Of a DNA stretch of 64,000 bases, positions 55,019 to 64,000 are shown piece after piece; the first letter of the stretch is position 1; every line of letters starts with the position of its first letter. Both the position numbers and the translations under genes were made by a program. A model generated the notes under the pieces. It ran no database searches. It was given only the letters and a program-made list of their open reading frames with translations, and was not told the origin of the DNA. This DNA is from Methylomagnum ishizawai (GTDB lineage Bacteria; Pseudomonadota; Gammaproteobacteria; Methylococcales; Methylococcaceae), in contig NZ_FXAM01000001.1 of NCBI RefSeq assembly GCF_900155475.1, forward strand, positions 545,501-609,500, in the 5' to 3' direction.

Positions 55019-56936
55019 CCGGCTGCTCATCGTCGAAAGCCCCACCAAGACCCGCAAAATCCGCAGCCTCTTGGGGCCGGGCTGGACCGTCGAAGCCAGT
55101 TGCGGCCATATCCGCGACCTGCCCGAACGCGAGATGGGCCTGGAACCGCCCGATTTCAAACCGCGCTACGTGGTGCTGGACCGCGCCAAGCCCCAGGTGC
55201 AAAAGCTCAAGGCGCTGGCGAAAACCGCCCGCGAGGTTTATCTCGCCACCGACCCCGACCGCGAAGGCGAGGCCATCGCCTGGCATATCCAAATGGCGGT
55301 CGGCCTGAAAAACCCGGCGCGGGTCACTTTCCACGAAATCACCGAGAAGGCGGTGCGGGCGGCGGTGCAGGCACCGCGCAAGCTCGACCTCAACTTGGTC
55401 GCGGCCCAGGAAACCCGGCGCTCGCTGGATCGCTTGGTGGGGTATTTGGTGTCGCCGGAATTGTGCCGCCGCATGGCGTCGCGGCTGTCGGCGGGGCGGG
55501 TGCAATCCCCGGCCTTGCGCTTGGTGGTGGACCGCGAGCGCGAGATCGAGAACTTCAAGCCCATCACCCATTACGGCGTGACCCTATATTTCGACGGGCC
55601 GCACGGCGATTGGCGGGCGCATTGGCTGCCCAAGCCGCTGTTGCCGGAAGACCAGGACTATTGGACCGATCTGGCGTTCGCCCAGCGCGTCGCCGCAATC
55701 CGCGCGGTGAAGGTGGTCGGCTTCAAGGATGGCGAGCGCCGCGCCGAACCGCCAGCGCCCTTCACCACCTCCACCCTGCAACAAGCCGCCTCGGCCAAGC
55801 TCAACCTCAATCCCAAGAAAACCATGGACGTGGCGCAAGCCTTGTTCGAGCAGGGCTGGATCACCTATATGCGCACCGACAGCCCCAATCTTTCGGACGA
55901 GGCCATCCGCGATATCCGCGCCTACGCCCAGGGCCAAAACTTGCCGCTAGCCCCGTCCCCGCGCCGCTGGCAGGCTAAAGCCGCCGCCCAGGAAGCCCAC
56001 GAAGCCATCCGCCCGACTCATATCGAACACCGCGCCGCCGGGGGCGATGCCAGCGAACGGGCTTTGTACCAACTGATTTGGGAACGGGCCGTGGCCTCGC
56101 AATTGGCGGCGGCGGTCTACGATGTGCGGCAGGTGGTGCTGGAATCGGTGGAGCCGCTCGACGGCAAGACCATCCGCTTCGGCGGCAAGGGCGAAAAGCT
56201 CAAGTCCGCCGGTTGGCTGGCTTTGGCCGGTGGCGATGCCGCTGACGAGTTGGAAGCCGAGAACCGCGACAACCCGATCCCAGTCCTCAAGCCCGGCGAT
56301 ACGCTCATCGCCAAGGATGGGAAACTGATCCAGAAACAGACCGAGCCGCCCAAGCGCTATACCCAGGCCGGTCTGGTCAAGGCGCTGGAACGGCTGGGGA
56401 TCGGGCGGCCCTCGACCTATGCCGCCATCATGGAAGGCTTGGTGCGGCGCGGCTATGTGGTGTTGAAAGGGAAGATCATGCACCCGACCGATATCGGCAA
56501 GGCCGTGGTGGATCTGCTCAAGCTCTCGTTCCGCTTCCTGGAATACGATTTCACCGCCCGCATGGAGGACCAGTTGGACGAGATCGCCCGTGGCGAGCGC
56601 CAATACCGCAGCGTGGTCGCGGCCACCTACGACATCCTGCGCCAAGAGATCGGCGCGTTGCCGCCGTCGGAAGGCGCGGCGCGGCGTTCCGGTGTGCCGA
56701 AAGCGCAAGTGGACACTACGGCCCCGACCCGCGCCTGCCCCGAGTGCGGCCAGCCGATGCGGCGGATCAATGGGCGCAATGGCTGGTTCTGGGGCTGTTC
56801 GGGCTATGCGGCGGGGTGCCGGGCGACCTTGCCGGACGAGGCGGCGGCGCGGGGCGGTATGGATACACCCACCGCGCCCAAGCGGCGGCGGGTCGAATCT
56901 TCGCCGAAGCGGAAGAAATCCGGCCCGCGCCGATGA
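55005..56936 (+). CDS. topA: DNA topoisomerase I (type IA)
   Basis: A 643-residue type IA topoisomerase relaxing negative supercoils. The Toprim domain begins LLIVESPTKTRKIRSLLG, with DPDREGEAIAWH as the acidic metal site. The active-site Tyr is in GWITYMRTDSPNLS near residue 290, and GRPSTYAAIMEGLVRRGYV is present. One Cys4 zinc ribbon follows (CPECGQPMRRINGRNGW, then CSGYAAGC), and the tail is basic. It is shorter than E. coli TopA (865 residues), which has more zinc units, so it may be a second, compact TopA. The start at 55005 lies inside the preceding gene. Confidence 0.92.
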   Translation: MPNTDRLLIVESPTKTRKIRSLLGPGWTVEASCGHIRDLPEREMGLEPPDFKPRYVVLDRAKPQVQKLKALAKTAREVYLATDPDREGEAIAWHIQMAVGLKNPARVTFHEITEKAVRAAVQAPRKLDLNLVAAQETRRSLDRLVGYLVSPELCRRMASRLSAGRVQSPALRLVVDREREIENFKPITHYGVTLYFDGPHGDWRAHWLPKPLLPEDQDYWTDLAFAQRVAAIRAVKVVGFKDGERRAEPPAPFTTSTLQQAASAKLNLNPKKTMDVAQALFEQGWITYMRTDSPNLSDEAIRDIRAYAQGQNLPLAPSPRRWQAKAAAQEAHEAIRPTHIEHRAAGGDASERALYQLIWERAVASQLAAAVYDVRQVVLESVEPLDGKTIRFGGKGEKLKSAGWLALAGGDAADELEAENRDNPIPVLKPGDTLIAKDGKLIQKQTEPPKRYTQAGLVKALERLGIGRPSTYAAIMEGLVRRGYVVLKGKIMHPTDIGKAVVDLLKLSFRFLEYDFTARMEDQLDEIARGERQYRSVVAATYDILRQEIGALPPSEGAARRSGVPKAQVDTTAPTRACPECGQPMRRINGRNGWFWGCSGYAAGCRATLPDEAAARGGMDTPTAPKRRRVESSPKRKKSGPRR

Positions 56937-56945
56937 ACCGGGGAT

Positions 56946-57728
56946 TCAGTCGGGTTTTTTCAGAATACCCTTCGCCGCCAGAACCTCGCGGGTGATTTTT
57001 TGGCGCAAGGGCAAATCCTGTTCCCCATGGATGTTCATATTCAGGGCGAATAACCATACTTCGCTCAGAGTCTCGACATAGCCCACATACCAGCCCACTT
57101 GGGGTTGCATCCGCGCCGCCCAGCCGGTTTTGGCGTACAGTTTGAAATCTGGGGTGGCTTCCGCCAGCATGATTTGCCGCAAACCCTCATAAGCCGCCGC
57201 GCCGAAAGGTAGGCTGCGCCGGTAGAGTTTTTTCAGGAAGGCGATTTGCTCCAGCGGGCTGATTTGCAAGGAGCCGTCCAGCCAGAATGTGGTGGTCTCG
57301 AACGGCGTTTGCAAATGCCCATAATCCATCCGGCGCAGATAATCCCGATATTGCTCCGCGCCCACCCGCCGCGCCAGTTCTTGATAACACCAGACGCAAG
57401 ACACCTTGAACGCGCTAGCCAAGGTTTGATCGTGGTTCCAATCCGGGAAATCGTAGGTTTGTTCATTCCATTTGAACGTGTCGTCCGGGCCGGTGCTGGC
57501 TTTTGTTTCCAGCGCGATCAGGGTGTTGGGGATTTTGAAGGTCGAGGCCGGGGAAAACCGGCGTTCCGCCCGGATATCGTTATGGAGATAGGTTTTCCCG
57601 CTGTGCAGGGCGGAGAGGACGAGGGTGCCTTCCGCGTGGTATTGGGCGAAAATCCCGGCGATTTGCCGGTCTTCGGCGCTCGCCGCTAGGGGAAATAGCA
57701 GGAATAGGCGGGATAGGATTTTTTTCAT
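56946..57728 (-). CDS. Class D (OXA-type) beta-lactamase
   Basis: A 260-residue exported serine beta-lactamase-type protein. The signal peptide covers 1-18 (ending AASA). The class D motifs are PASTFKIPN (active Ser near 64 with the carbamylated Lys), FKVSCVWCYQ (Ser-x-Val), DYGHLQTP where class D normally has Tyr-Gly-Asn, and AKTGWAAR (Lys-Thr-Gly). FWLDGSLQISPLEQ carries the conserved Trp region. The Asn-to-His change could alter activity. Chromosomal OXA-type genes are common in environmental proteobacteria; no mobile element is near. It ends nine bases from topA, convergent. Confidence 0.88.
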   Translation of the reverse strand: MKKILSRLFLLFPLAASAEDRQIAGIFAQYHAEGTLVLSALHSGKTYLHNDIRAERRFSPASTFKIPNTLIALETKASTGPDDTFKWNEQTYDFPDWNHDQTLASAFKVSCVWCYQELARRVGAEQYRDYLRRMDYGHLQTPFETTTFWLDGSLQISPLEQIAFLKKLYRRSLPFGAAAYEGLRQIMLAEATPDFKLYAKTGWAARMQPQVGWYVGYVETLSEVWLFALNMNIHGEQDLPLRQKITREVLAAKGILKKPD

Positions 57729-57743
57729 CTTTATAAACCGCGA

Positions 57744-58565
57744 TTATGGCGCAGGGTTGACGAGAGCCAAAACCCGCACCGGAAACCCCGTGCCCCGCGC
57801 CACATTCGGCCAAACCACCAGCGCTACCGCTCCGGCTTCCGGCACCGCGTCCAGATGGGCCAATAACTCGACCTGATAATGGTTGGTGCCCAGGACATAA
57901 CTTTCCAGCGAATAATCATCCTTGGACGTCGAAAGCCCCGGATCGGTATCCGTGGTTTCATGGCCGGAGGCGGTGATCTTACGGGTTTCGTAGAGGTATT
58001 TCAGGGGTTCCAGCGACCAGCCCGGATAATGTTTGACGCCCTGGGCGTCGGCGTTCAGCATCTTGGCCTGGTCCGGCCAGCGCTTGGACCAGTCGGTGCG
58101 CAGGGCGACGAAGCTGCCCGCCGGCACCGGCCCGTGGCGGCGCTCCCAATCGATAATATCGGCCAGTGTCACGGTGTAATCGGGGTTGGCCGCGACTTGC
58201 CGATGCACATCGATCACCACCAGGGGCATCAGCATTTCACCGGCGGGGATGGCATCCAGCATCCGCAACTGGGCGAAGAAATGGCCGGGTGGGTCGATAT
58301 GGGTGCCCCATTGGCCGACATGGCAGTATTGCTCGGCCTTGAAACCGGCCTGGGGATAATCGTACAGCGTGGTGCGGGTGGCGGGCGGAAAGCCGGACCA
58401 ATGCGGAATATCGACCGCGAAGGGATGGGAAAGATCGACGAGCCGGTGGGTCCGCAAGGTGTCGAGGAGGGTGTGGGGATCATGGGCGCAGGCGGTCAGC
58501 GCGAGGCCGGCCAGGCCCGGCACCATGCGGCGGAACAGGGAGGTTGGGAGGATTTTGGGTGTCAT
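57744..58565 (-). CDS. Cyclase-family lipoprotein (kynurenine formamidase-like fold)
   Basis: A 273-residue member of the cyclase/KynB-like family. The metal-binding signature GQWGTHIDPPGHF near residue 82 is intact (His-x-Gly-Thr-His-x-Asp is seen as Gln-Trp-Gly-Thr-His-x-Asp, so the first His is Gln). The N-terminus looks lipoprotein-like (LAGLALTAC, Cys near 26). SGHETTDTDPGL and LGTNHYQVELLAHLD are late family motifs. Substrates in this family are diverse amides and lactones. It ends 15 bases upstream of the beta-lactamase gene on the same strand, so they may share a transcript. Confidence 0.82.
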   Translation of the reverse strand: MTPKILPTSLFRRMVPGLAGLALTACAHDPHTLLDTLRTHRLVDLSHPFAVDIPHWSGFPPATRTTLYDYPQAGFKAEQYCHVGQWGTHIDPPGHFFAQLRMLDAIPAGEMLMPLVVIDVHRQVAANPDYTVTLADIIDWERRHGPVPAGSFVALRTDWSKRWPDQAKMLNADAQGVKHYPGWSLEPLKYLYETRKITASGHETTDTDPGLSTSKDDYSLESYVLGTNHYQVELLAHLDAVPEAGAVALVVWPNVARGTGFPVRVLALVNPAP

Positions 58566-58628
58566 GGCGGGTCGGACCTGGATGCCGGGTGGAGGAACGC
58601 GGGGGTTTTCCCGCTGTGGTCGGCTCGC

Positions 58629-59918
58629 TCAGCTTGGGCGGCGGCGTTCCCAGGCGTCGAGCAGGATCGCCACCAGCATATCGCTCAGCACGTTCACGCC
58701 CGAGCGTATCCGCGCGATGATCCAATCCACCGGGGCGATCAAGGGGATGGCGGCGGCGACCACCGCTTCCGGCAACCCCGCCGCGCTCAGCACCAAGGGC
58801 AGCACGATCAGCCCCGCCTCCGGGATGCCGGCGATGCCCGCCCCGGCCATCAGGGCCGAAAACACGATCACCGCCTGTTGCTCCAAGCCCAGGGCGTAAC
58901 CCATGGCCTGGGCCAGGAACAGGGCGGCCATGGCTTCGTATAGGGTCACGCCGTCGTTGTTGAGGTTGGTGCCGGCGCAGGCGGCAAGCCGGGCCGAGCG
59001 GGCCGAGACGCCCATGGTGTCGAGGCAGCGCAGGGTGATGGGGATGGTGGCGAGGCTGCTATTGGTCGAAAGCCCGGTCAGCACGGCGTCGGCCCCTTGT
59101 TTGAGATAGACCTGGGGCGGCTTGCCCCCGGCCAGCCAGGCCATCAGCGGATAATAGACCAGCGCGTGCAGGCACAGTCCCAGGCTGATGATGCCCAGGA
59201 AGCCGGCCAGTTGCGCGAAGATGCCGACCCCGGCCTTGCCCACCACCTGCGCCACCAGCCCGAACACCGCGTAGGGCACCAGTTGCACCACCCAGCCTAG
59301 CGCCTTCACCAGGATTTGATAAACCGCCGCGATCAGGTTTTCCAGCGGGCGGATATCGGCCACATCGGTTTCGCCCTGGCGCTCTTTCAGCCAGCGCAGG
59401 GCCGCGCCGAACAACAGGGCGATCAACACCACCGAAATCACATTGTTGCTGACCAGGGGTTCGACCAGACTTTGCGGGATGTAGCCCGAGAGGTTCTTGA
59501 GCGGGTCGAGCGAGGCGTCCGCCGCCGCCTTGGCCTTGTCGGGGGCGCTGGGAACCTGGGCCGTGAGCTGTTCCATATGGCCTTGCCAAGCCCGGCCTGG
59601 CTCGAAGCTGTTCATCAGGGTCAGGCCGATGGCGAAGGCCACCGAGACATTGACCAGGCAGATGCCGACCAGCCGCGCGCCGCTCTTGGCGGTGATGGGC
59701 GCGTGGGTGAAGGCGTCGAGGATGGCGAACAGGATCAAGGGCACGGCCAGCGCCTTCAGCAGGCGGATGACCAGGAGGCCGAGCTGGCCTAGATGACCGG
59801 TGTCCAGCCCCCAGAGGAAAGGCCGGGTGCCGCTCCAAGCCCCGAGCGAAATGCCGAGCGTGACCGCGATCACGACGCGCAGGGAGAGCGGCAGCGGCCA
59901 AAGCTTGTTGCGGTGCAT
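58629..59918 (-). CDS. Dicarboxylate/amino acid:cation symporter (DAACS family)
   Basis: A 429-residue membrane transporter of the GltP/DctA family. The scaffold helices start PLSLRVVIAVTLGISLGAW. The serine-rich re-entrant loop is TGLSTNSSLATIPITLRC and the substrate-binding region near the end is CAGTNLNNDGVTLYEAMAAL; AGIAGIPEAGLIVLPLVLSAAG forms the second hairpin. It should take up C4-dicarboxylates or acidic amino acids with protons or sodium. The start at 59918 has TGGAG ahead; the open frame to 60053 is not conserved. Confidence 0.9.
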   Translation of the reverse strand: MHRNKLWPLPLSLRVVIAVTLGISLGAWSGTRPFLWGLDTGHLGQLGLLVIRLLKALAVPLILFAILDAFTHAPITAKSGARLVGICLVNVSVAFAIGLTLMNSFEPGRAWQGHMEQLTAQVPSAPDKAKAAADASLDPLKNLSGYIPQSLVEPLVSNNVISVVLIALLFGAALRWLKERQGETDVADIRPLENLIAAVYQILVKALGWVVQLVPYAVFGLVAQVVGKAGVGIFAQLAGFLGIISLGLCLHALVYYPLMAWLAGGKPPQVYLKQGADAVLTGLSTNSSLATIPITLRCLDTMGVSARSARLAACAGTNLNNDGVTLYEAMAALFLAQAMGYALGLEQQAVIVFSALMAGAGIAGIPEAGLIVLPLVLSAAGLPEAVVAAAIPLIAPVDWIIARIRSGVNVLSDMLVAILLDAWERRRPS

Positions 59919-60015
59919 GGAAAGGCTCCAGGGGTTGATCGGGCGGGGGATTTGGGGTTCGCTTCCCTGGAGTGCGTGGCCCGGATTCCGTTTCGGTCGG
60001 TCCGGGCTAGGGCAT

Positions 60016-60082
60016 GTTCGGTTTGGGTGTACGCTCAGCCGTAGGGTGGGCACGCACTTATGCCCACCGGGATAGCCCTACA
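60016..60082. repeat. Dispersed palindromic repeat, copy 2
   Basis: GGTGGGCA (60045-60052), eight-base loop, TGCCCACC (60061-60068), embedded in sequence shared with 3183-3272: GGTTTGGGT-x-TACGC-x-CAGCCGT, GTAGGGTGGGCA and CCGGGATAGCCC. It lies between the parA-like gene and the symporter. Confidence 0.6.
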
Positions 60083-60108
60083 GGCAATGTGAAAATGCGC
60101 CAGGGAGA

Positions 60109-60891
60109 TCAAGCCTGCTTCTTGTGGATTTCCTTGTGCAAGGCTTTGAATTCCTTGGTCAGCTTGTGGTCCGGCGCGTAATGGATCAAGGGCTGGGATT
60201 GGCTGTGGGATTCGCGCACCTTGACCGAGGGGGAGAGCTTGGTTTTCAGCACCGGCTGGCCTTCGGACAGGAGGGCGTTCACCATCTGTCGGGGCAGGGT
60301 GGCGCGGCCTTGGTATTGATTGGCGATGATGCCCTCGATCTCTAGGCCGTTGTTGTGGTCGGCCTTGATCTCGGCGATGGCGGCGAGCAGGGTGTAGAGG
60401 GCGTCGCGGGAGAATTGGTCGCAATCGAAGGGGATCAGGCAGGCATGGCTGGCGATCAGGGCCGAGCGGCTGAAGAAATTCAGGATCGGCGGCGTGTCGA
60501 TATAGACGCGCTCATAGCCTTGGAGCTGGTCCAGCGCCTCGCGCAGCTTGTAGATTTTGTAGCGCGATTCCAAACGGCCTTGCAGGGGTTCCATTTCCGG
60601 GTGCGAGGGCAGCACGTAGAGGTTGGGGAAGGGCGTGGCGTGGATGTTGTCGTCCAGTCCTTCCTGGCCCTTGCTGAACGGGTTGAGGCTGAGGGTTTCC
60701 TTGAAGAAATGCGCCAGGGTAGCGTCGGGGTCGGGCACCTTGTCGCCGAGCAGGTAATGGGTGGAATTGCCCTGGATATCCATGTCGATGACCAGTGTTT
60801 TCTTGCCCTCGGCGGCGCTGATGGCGGCGAGGTTACAGGTGATCGTGGACTTACCCACCCCCCCTTTCTGATTGAAAATGACCCTGCGCAT
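60109..60891 (-). CDS. Orphan ParA-family ATPase
   Basis: A 260-residue deviant-Walker ATPase: RRVIFNQKGGVGKSTITCNL with the signature Lys, switch I region LVIDMDIQGNSTHYLLGD, and YIDTPPILNFFSRSALIASH. There is no N-terminal DNA-binding domain, as in chromosomal or accessory ParA-like proteins. No parB follows. It may position a cellular cargo rather than a replicon; nearby ftsZ/ftsA is suggestive only. A basic C-terminus (KALHKEIHKKQA) could mediate DNA binding. Confidence 0.88.
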   Translation of the reverse strand: MRRVIFNQKGGVGKSTITCNLAAISAAEGKKTLVIDMDIQGNSTHYLLGDKVPDPDATLAHFFKETLSLNPFSKGQEGLDDNIHATPFPNLYVLPSHPEMEPLQGRLESRYKIYKLREALDQLQGYERVYIDTPPILNFFSRSALIASHACLIPFDCDQFSRDALYTLLAAIAEIKADHNNGLEIEGIIANQYQGRATLPRQMVNALLSEGQPVLKTKLSPSVKVRESHSQSQPLIHYAPDHKLTKEFKALHKEIHKKQA

Positions 60892-60969
60892 GATGGTTTC
60901 TTATGGAATGGCTGTGTTGTAAGCGTCGGGGCGGGCGGCCGGGGCCGTCCCGCCGGGAATCACAGGCGG

Positions 60970-61884
60970 TCAGCGCGCCCCTTGGGCGAGCCGCATGAAA
61001 TAGATCGGCAGCACTTCGTCGTCGTCGAAAGTGACCGCTTCCCAGGCGTCGGTTTGCAACAGGAGTTCGCGCAGCAATTGGTTGTTGAGGCCGTGGCCGG
61101 ATTTGTGGCCGGTGAACGAGCCAATCAGGCTATGGCCCAGCAAATACAAATCGCCGATGGCGTCGAGAATCTTGTGCTTGACGAATTCGTCCGCGTAGCG
61201 AAGACCGTCTTCGTTAAGCACACGATAATTGTCCACCACCACGGCGTTGTCCATGCTGCCGCCCAGGGCCAAGCGGCGCTTCCTGAGCGCTTCGATATCG
61301 CGCATGAAGCCGAAGGTCCGCGCCCGGCTGACTTCTTTCACGAACGAGGTCGAGGAGAAGTCGATGCTGGCGGTCTGGGTGTCCTTGAGGAAGGCGGGGT
61401 GGTCGAAATCGATGGTGAAAGTCACCTTGAAGCCGTCGTAAGGCTCGAAGCAGGCCCATTTGTCGCCGTCCTCGACCCGCACCGCCTTCTTGATGCGGAT
61501 GAAGCGCTTGGGCGAGTTCTGTTCCTCGACCCCGGCGGATTGGATCAGGAAGACGAAGGGACCGGCGCTGCCGTCCATGATCGGCACTTCCGGGGCGCTG
61601 ACATCGACGTAGGCGTTGTCGATGCCGAGGCCCGCCAGCGCCGATAGCAGATGCTCGACCGTGGAGATTTTCACGCCGTCCTTGACCAGGGTGGTGGACA
61701 GCGTGGTTTCGCCGACGTTCTGGGGCCGGGCCTCGATCACCACCGGCTCGGGCAGGTCCACCCGGCGGAACACGATCCCGGTGTTGGCCGCCGCCGGGCG
61801 CAGGGTGAGATAAACCTTTTCGCCGGTATGCAAACCCACGCCGGTCGCTCTGATGACATTCTTCAGTGTTCTTTGCCTGATCAT
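60970..61884 (-). CDS. lpxC: UDP-3-O-acyl-N-acetylglucosamine deacetylase LpxC
   Basis: A 304-residue zinc enzyme, the committed step of lipid A synthesis. It starts [20 protein letters not shown]. The zinc site comes from [14 protein letters not shown] (His near 76) and [14 protein letters not shown] (His and Asp near 235), and the C-terminal [15 protein letters not shown] has the catalytic His. The start at 61884 has AGGTGA nine bases upstream; a GTG at 61893 is less likely. It closes the ftsA-ftsZ-lpxC end of the division/cell-wall cluster. msbA, which exports the product, is at 19.2 kb. Confidence 0.97.
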   Translation of the reverse strand: MIRQRTLKNVIRATGVGLHTGEKVYLTLRPAAANTGIVFRRVDLPEPVVIEARPQNVGETTLSTTLVKDGVKISTVEHLLSALAGLGIDNAYVDVSAPEVPIMDGSAGPFVFLIQSAGVEEQNSPKRFIRIKKAVRVEDGDKWACFEPYDGFKVTFTIDFDHPAFLKDTQTASIDFSSTSFVKEVSRARTFGFMRDIEALRKRRLALGGSMDNAVVVDNYRVLNEDGLRYADEFVKHKILDAIGDLYLLGHSLIGSFTGHKSGHGLNNQLLRELLLQTDAWEAVTFDDDEVLPIYFMRLAQGAR

Positions 61885-62054
61885 CCGGTTCACCTATTGG
61901 AAGTATTGGATGGAGTCCGTGTGGGTTAGGCCACCCACAGGGAGGAAGCTGCACGGCCCGTGCCACGTCCGGGCTGGAAAGATAAAGACCGTGCAAGGGG
62001 GGAATGGGCGGCGGGTCCTGGCCACCCATTCTGGAAGCGGGGGAAAGCGTCGCT

Positions 62055-63200
62055 TCAGTCGGCTTGGCGGCGCAGGAAGGCCGGGATGTCCAGATATTCC
62101 AGGTCCATATCCTTCTTGGTTTCGTTGCGCCCTTCGGATTTGGCTTCCTTGCGGAATTTGGCCGGGCGTTCGTAGGTGCCGTAATCGACCTCGCCGGAGG
62201 TATTGCGCACCAGCTTGATCGGGGCTTCGACCGCTTGGCGCTGGCTGGACAGGCCGGTGGCCACCACGGTCACGCGCACTTCGTCCTCCAGGGTCGGGTC
62301 GATGGCGGTGCCGATCACCACCACGGCTTCGTCGGAGGCGAATTCGCGCACGGTTTCGCCTACTTCGCCGAACTCGCCGATGGAGAGGTCTTGGCAGGCG
62401 GTGATGTTGACCAGGACGCCGCGGGCACCGCTCAGGCTGATGTCTTCCAGCAGCGGGCTGGCGATGGCCTTTTCGGCGGCTTCGCGGGCGCGGTGGTCGC
62501 CGAGGCCGATGCCGGTGCCCATCATGGCGATGCCCATTTCCGACATGACCGTGCGCACGTCGGCGAAGTCCACGTTGATGAGGCCGGGGCGGGTGATGAG
62601 GTCGGCGATGCCCTGCACCGCGCCCAGCAACACGTCGTTGGCGGCGGCGAAGGCGCTGATGAGGCTCACGTCCTTGCCCAGCACCGACAGCAGTTTTTCG
62701 TTCGGGATGGTGATGAGCGAGTCCACGAACTGGCTGAGTTCGTCGATACCCTTTTCCGCGAGGTCGCGGCGCTTTTTGCCCTCGAACGGGAAGGGCTTGG
62801 TGACCACGGCCACGGTCAGGATGCCGGCTTCCTTGGCGATCTCGGCGATGACCGGGGCCGCGCCGGTGCCGGTGCCGCCGCCCATGCCGGCGGTGATGAA
62901 CACCATGTCCGCGCCTTCCAGCACTTCCATGATGCGGTCGCGGTCGTCGAGCGCGGCCTGGCGGCCGATCTCGGGGTTGGCCCCCGCGCCCAGGCCCTTG
63001 GTCAGGGCGTTGCCGAGCTGGATCACCGAACGCGCCCGGATGCTCTTGAGCGCCTGGGCGTCGGTGTTGGCGCAGATGAAATCCACGCCCTCGATGCTGC
63101 TGTTGACCATATGGTTGACGGCGTTGCCGCCACCGCCGCCGATGCCGATCACCTTGATGACGGCGCTCTGGCTGTAAGAATCCACGAGTTCGAATTTCAT
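62055..63200 (-). CDS. ftsZ: Cell division GTPase FtsZ
   Basis: A 381-residue tubulin homologue forming the division ring. The N-terminus runs [19 protein letters not shown] and the tubulin signature is [15 protein letters not shown] near residue 103. The synergy/T7 region has [14 protein letters not shown] short linker leads to the conserved C-terminal peptide [12 protein letters not shown], which binds FtsA and ZipA. The start at 63200 (MKFELVDS) is chosen over the open frame to 63269. Length is typical. Confidence 0.97.
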   Translation of the reverse strand: MKFELVDSYSQSAVIKVIGIGGGGGNAVNHMVNSSIEGVDFICANTDAQALKSIRARSVIQLGNALTKGLGAGANPEIGRQAALDDRDRIMEVLEGADMVFITAGMGGGTGTGAAPVIAEIAKEAGILTVAVVTKPFPFEGKKRRDLAEKGIDELSQFVDSLITIPNEKLLSVLGKDVSLISAFAAANDVLLGAVQGIADLITRPGLINVDFADVRTVMSEMGIAMMGTGIGLGDHRAREAAEKAIASPLLEDISLSGARGVLVNITACQDLSIGEFGEVGETVREFASDEAVVVIGTAIDPTLEDEVRVTVVATGLSSQRQAVEAPIKLVRNTSGEVDYGTYERPAKFRKEAKSEGRNETKKDMDLEYLDIPAFLRRQAD

Positions 63201-63229
63201 TGTTTCAACCCCACCGTAACTGTCTGTAA

Positions 63230-64000
63230 TCAAAAATTGCCCGTAAACCATTGTTTCATCCGTGCCCACAATCCTTTGAAGCCGGTGCCCACGGCGATGT
63301 GCGGTTCGCTCTGGACGTGTTGTTGCTTGCCGAATAGCAACAGACCGACGCCGGTGGCGTAGATCGGATTGCGTACCACTTCGTTGAGTCCGGTCACGTA
63401 TTGCGGAATGCCGAGACGAACGGGCATATGGAAGATTTCCTCCGCGAGTTCCACCAAGCCCTCCACCTTGGAACTGCCGCCGCTCAGGACGATCCCGGCG
63501 GCGATCAAGTCCTCGAAGCCGCTGCGGCGCAACTCCGCTTGCACCAACAACAGCAGTTCCTCGTAGCGCGGCTCCACGATCTCCGCCAAGTTCAGCCGGG
63601 AAATCTGCCGCACGGGCCGGTCACCGATGCTGGGTACCTCGATGGTGTCCTCCAGCTTGGCGAGTTGGGTCAGGGCGCAGGCCTGCTTGATCTTGATGTC
63701 CTCGGCGAACTGGGTCGGCGTCCTGAGCGCCACTGCAATATCGTTGGTCACTTGGTCGCCCGCGATGGGGATGACCGCCGTATGCCGGATCGCGCCGTGG
63801 GTGAACACCGCCATGTCGGTGGTGCCGCCGCCGATATCGACCAGGCAGACGCCCAAATCCTTCTCGTCCTCGGTCAGCACCGCCGCGCAGGAGGCCAACT
63901 GTTCCAGGATGATATCCTCGACTTCCAGGCCGCAGCGGCGGATGCATTTGACGATGTTCTGCGCCGCGCTGACCGCGCCGGTCACGATATGCACCCGCGC
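63230..64000 (-). CDS. ftsA: Cell division protein FtsA, 3' part (cut by window edge)
   Basis: The C-terminal 256 residues of FtsA, the actin-like membrane tether of FtsZ. The segment starts in subdomain 1C ([17 protein letters not shown]), continues with the phosphate loop [16 protein letters not shown] and the adenosine loop [13 protein letters not shown]. It ends with the amphipathic tail [13 protein letters not shown], which binds the membrane. The frame runs open to base 64000, so the start lies beyond the window. The stop is 29 bases before the ftsZ ATG. Confidence 0.96.
   Translation of the reverse strand, partial: ARVHIVTGAVSAAQNIVKCIRRCGLEVEDIILEQLASCAAVLTEDEKDLGVCLVDIGGGTTDMAVFTHGAIRHTAVIPIAGDQVTNDIAVALRTPTQFAEDIKIKQACALTQLAKLEDTIEVPSIGDRPVRQISRLNLAEIVEPRYEELLLLVQAELRRSGFEDLIAAGIVLSGGSSKVEGLVELAEEIFHMPVRLGIPQYVTGLNEVVRNPIYATGVGLLLFGKQQHVQSEPHIAVGTGFKGLWARMKQWFTGNF

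Overview
The window looks like chromosome from a high-GC gammaproteobacterium, most probably a methanotroph of the Methylococcaceae (Methylococcus/Methylomagnum-like). Four things point there: two adjacent mtdB-type methylene-tetrahydromethanopterin dehydrogenases (40-42 kb), a one-carbon enzyme typical of methylotrophs; a Pseudomonas-like order gshB-tonB-yqgE-ruvX-pyrR-pyrB-pyrC'; the gammaproteobacterial tig-clpP-clpX-lon-hupB-ppiD block; and the ftsA-ftsZ-lpxC end of the division/cell-wall cluster. The species is an inference. No plasmid, phage or CRISPR locus is visible.

Layout. 0-2.3 kb is an acquired-looking, AT-richer patch with a transposase remnant and a 561-residue protein whose motifs recall the lipid-kinase-like N-termini of Legionella effectors. 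2.4-7.2 kb holds a TMEM175-like channel, a YjfB-like protein, a membrane-anchored protein with three copies of an unfamiliar domain (two almost identical in DNA), RsmC and a second methyltransferase. 7.3-9.9 kb is a partial cytochrome c maturation operon, ccmDEF. 10.1-11.4 kb is a CorC/HlyC-type CBS protein. 11.5-18.1 kb is the leftward operon gshB, two tonB genes, yqgE, ruvX, pyrR, pyrB and an inactive dihydroorotase. 18.2-21.7 kb carries rpmB, rpmG, an orphan ybdD, msbA and small proteins. 21.8-24.8 kb is the pilSR two-component pair, followed by a DUF4124-GumN-like protein.

26-34.9 kb is the protein-quality-control block, transcribed leftward: tRNA-Leu(TAG), tig, clpP, clpX, lon, hupB, tRNA-Val(TAC), tRNA-Asp(GTC), ppiD. 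35-38 kb has small accessory genes, including a truncated cupin. 38-40 kb is the lytic transglycosylase slt. 40-42 kb is the mtdB pair. 42-50 kb carries periplasmic or lipoprotein hydrolases, a di-haem peroxidase, nadA, yceH and a PhoD-like phosphatase. 50.5-60 kb carries glcD, a rhomboid protease, a DUF2232 protein, topA, a class D beta-lactamase, a cyclase-family lipoprotein and a dicarboxylate symporter. 60-64 kb carries an orphan ParA, lpxC, ftsZ and the 3' part of ftsA, cut by the window edge.

Most of the window is housekeeping. The parts worth a second look are the kinase-like effector-type protein at the left edge, the repeat-domain protein, three proteins that keep a fold but have lost signature residues (PyrC', the GumN-like protein, and a hydrolase with Asp at the nucleophile position), the mtdB duplication, a rightward terminator with no gene in front of it, and dispersed palindromes. 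I found no convincing complete new multi-gene system.
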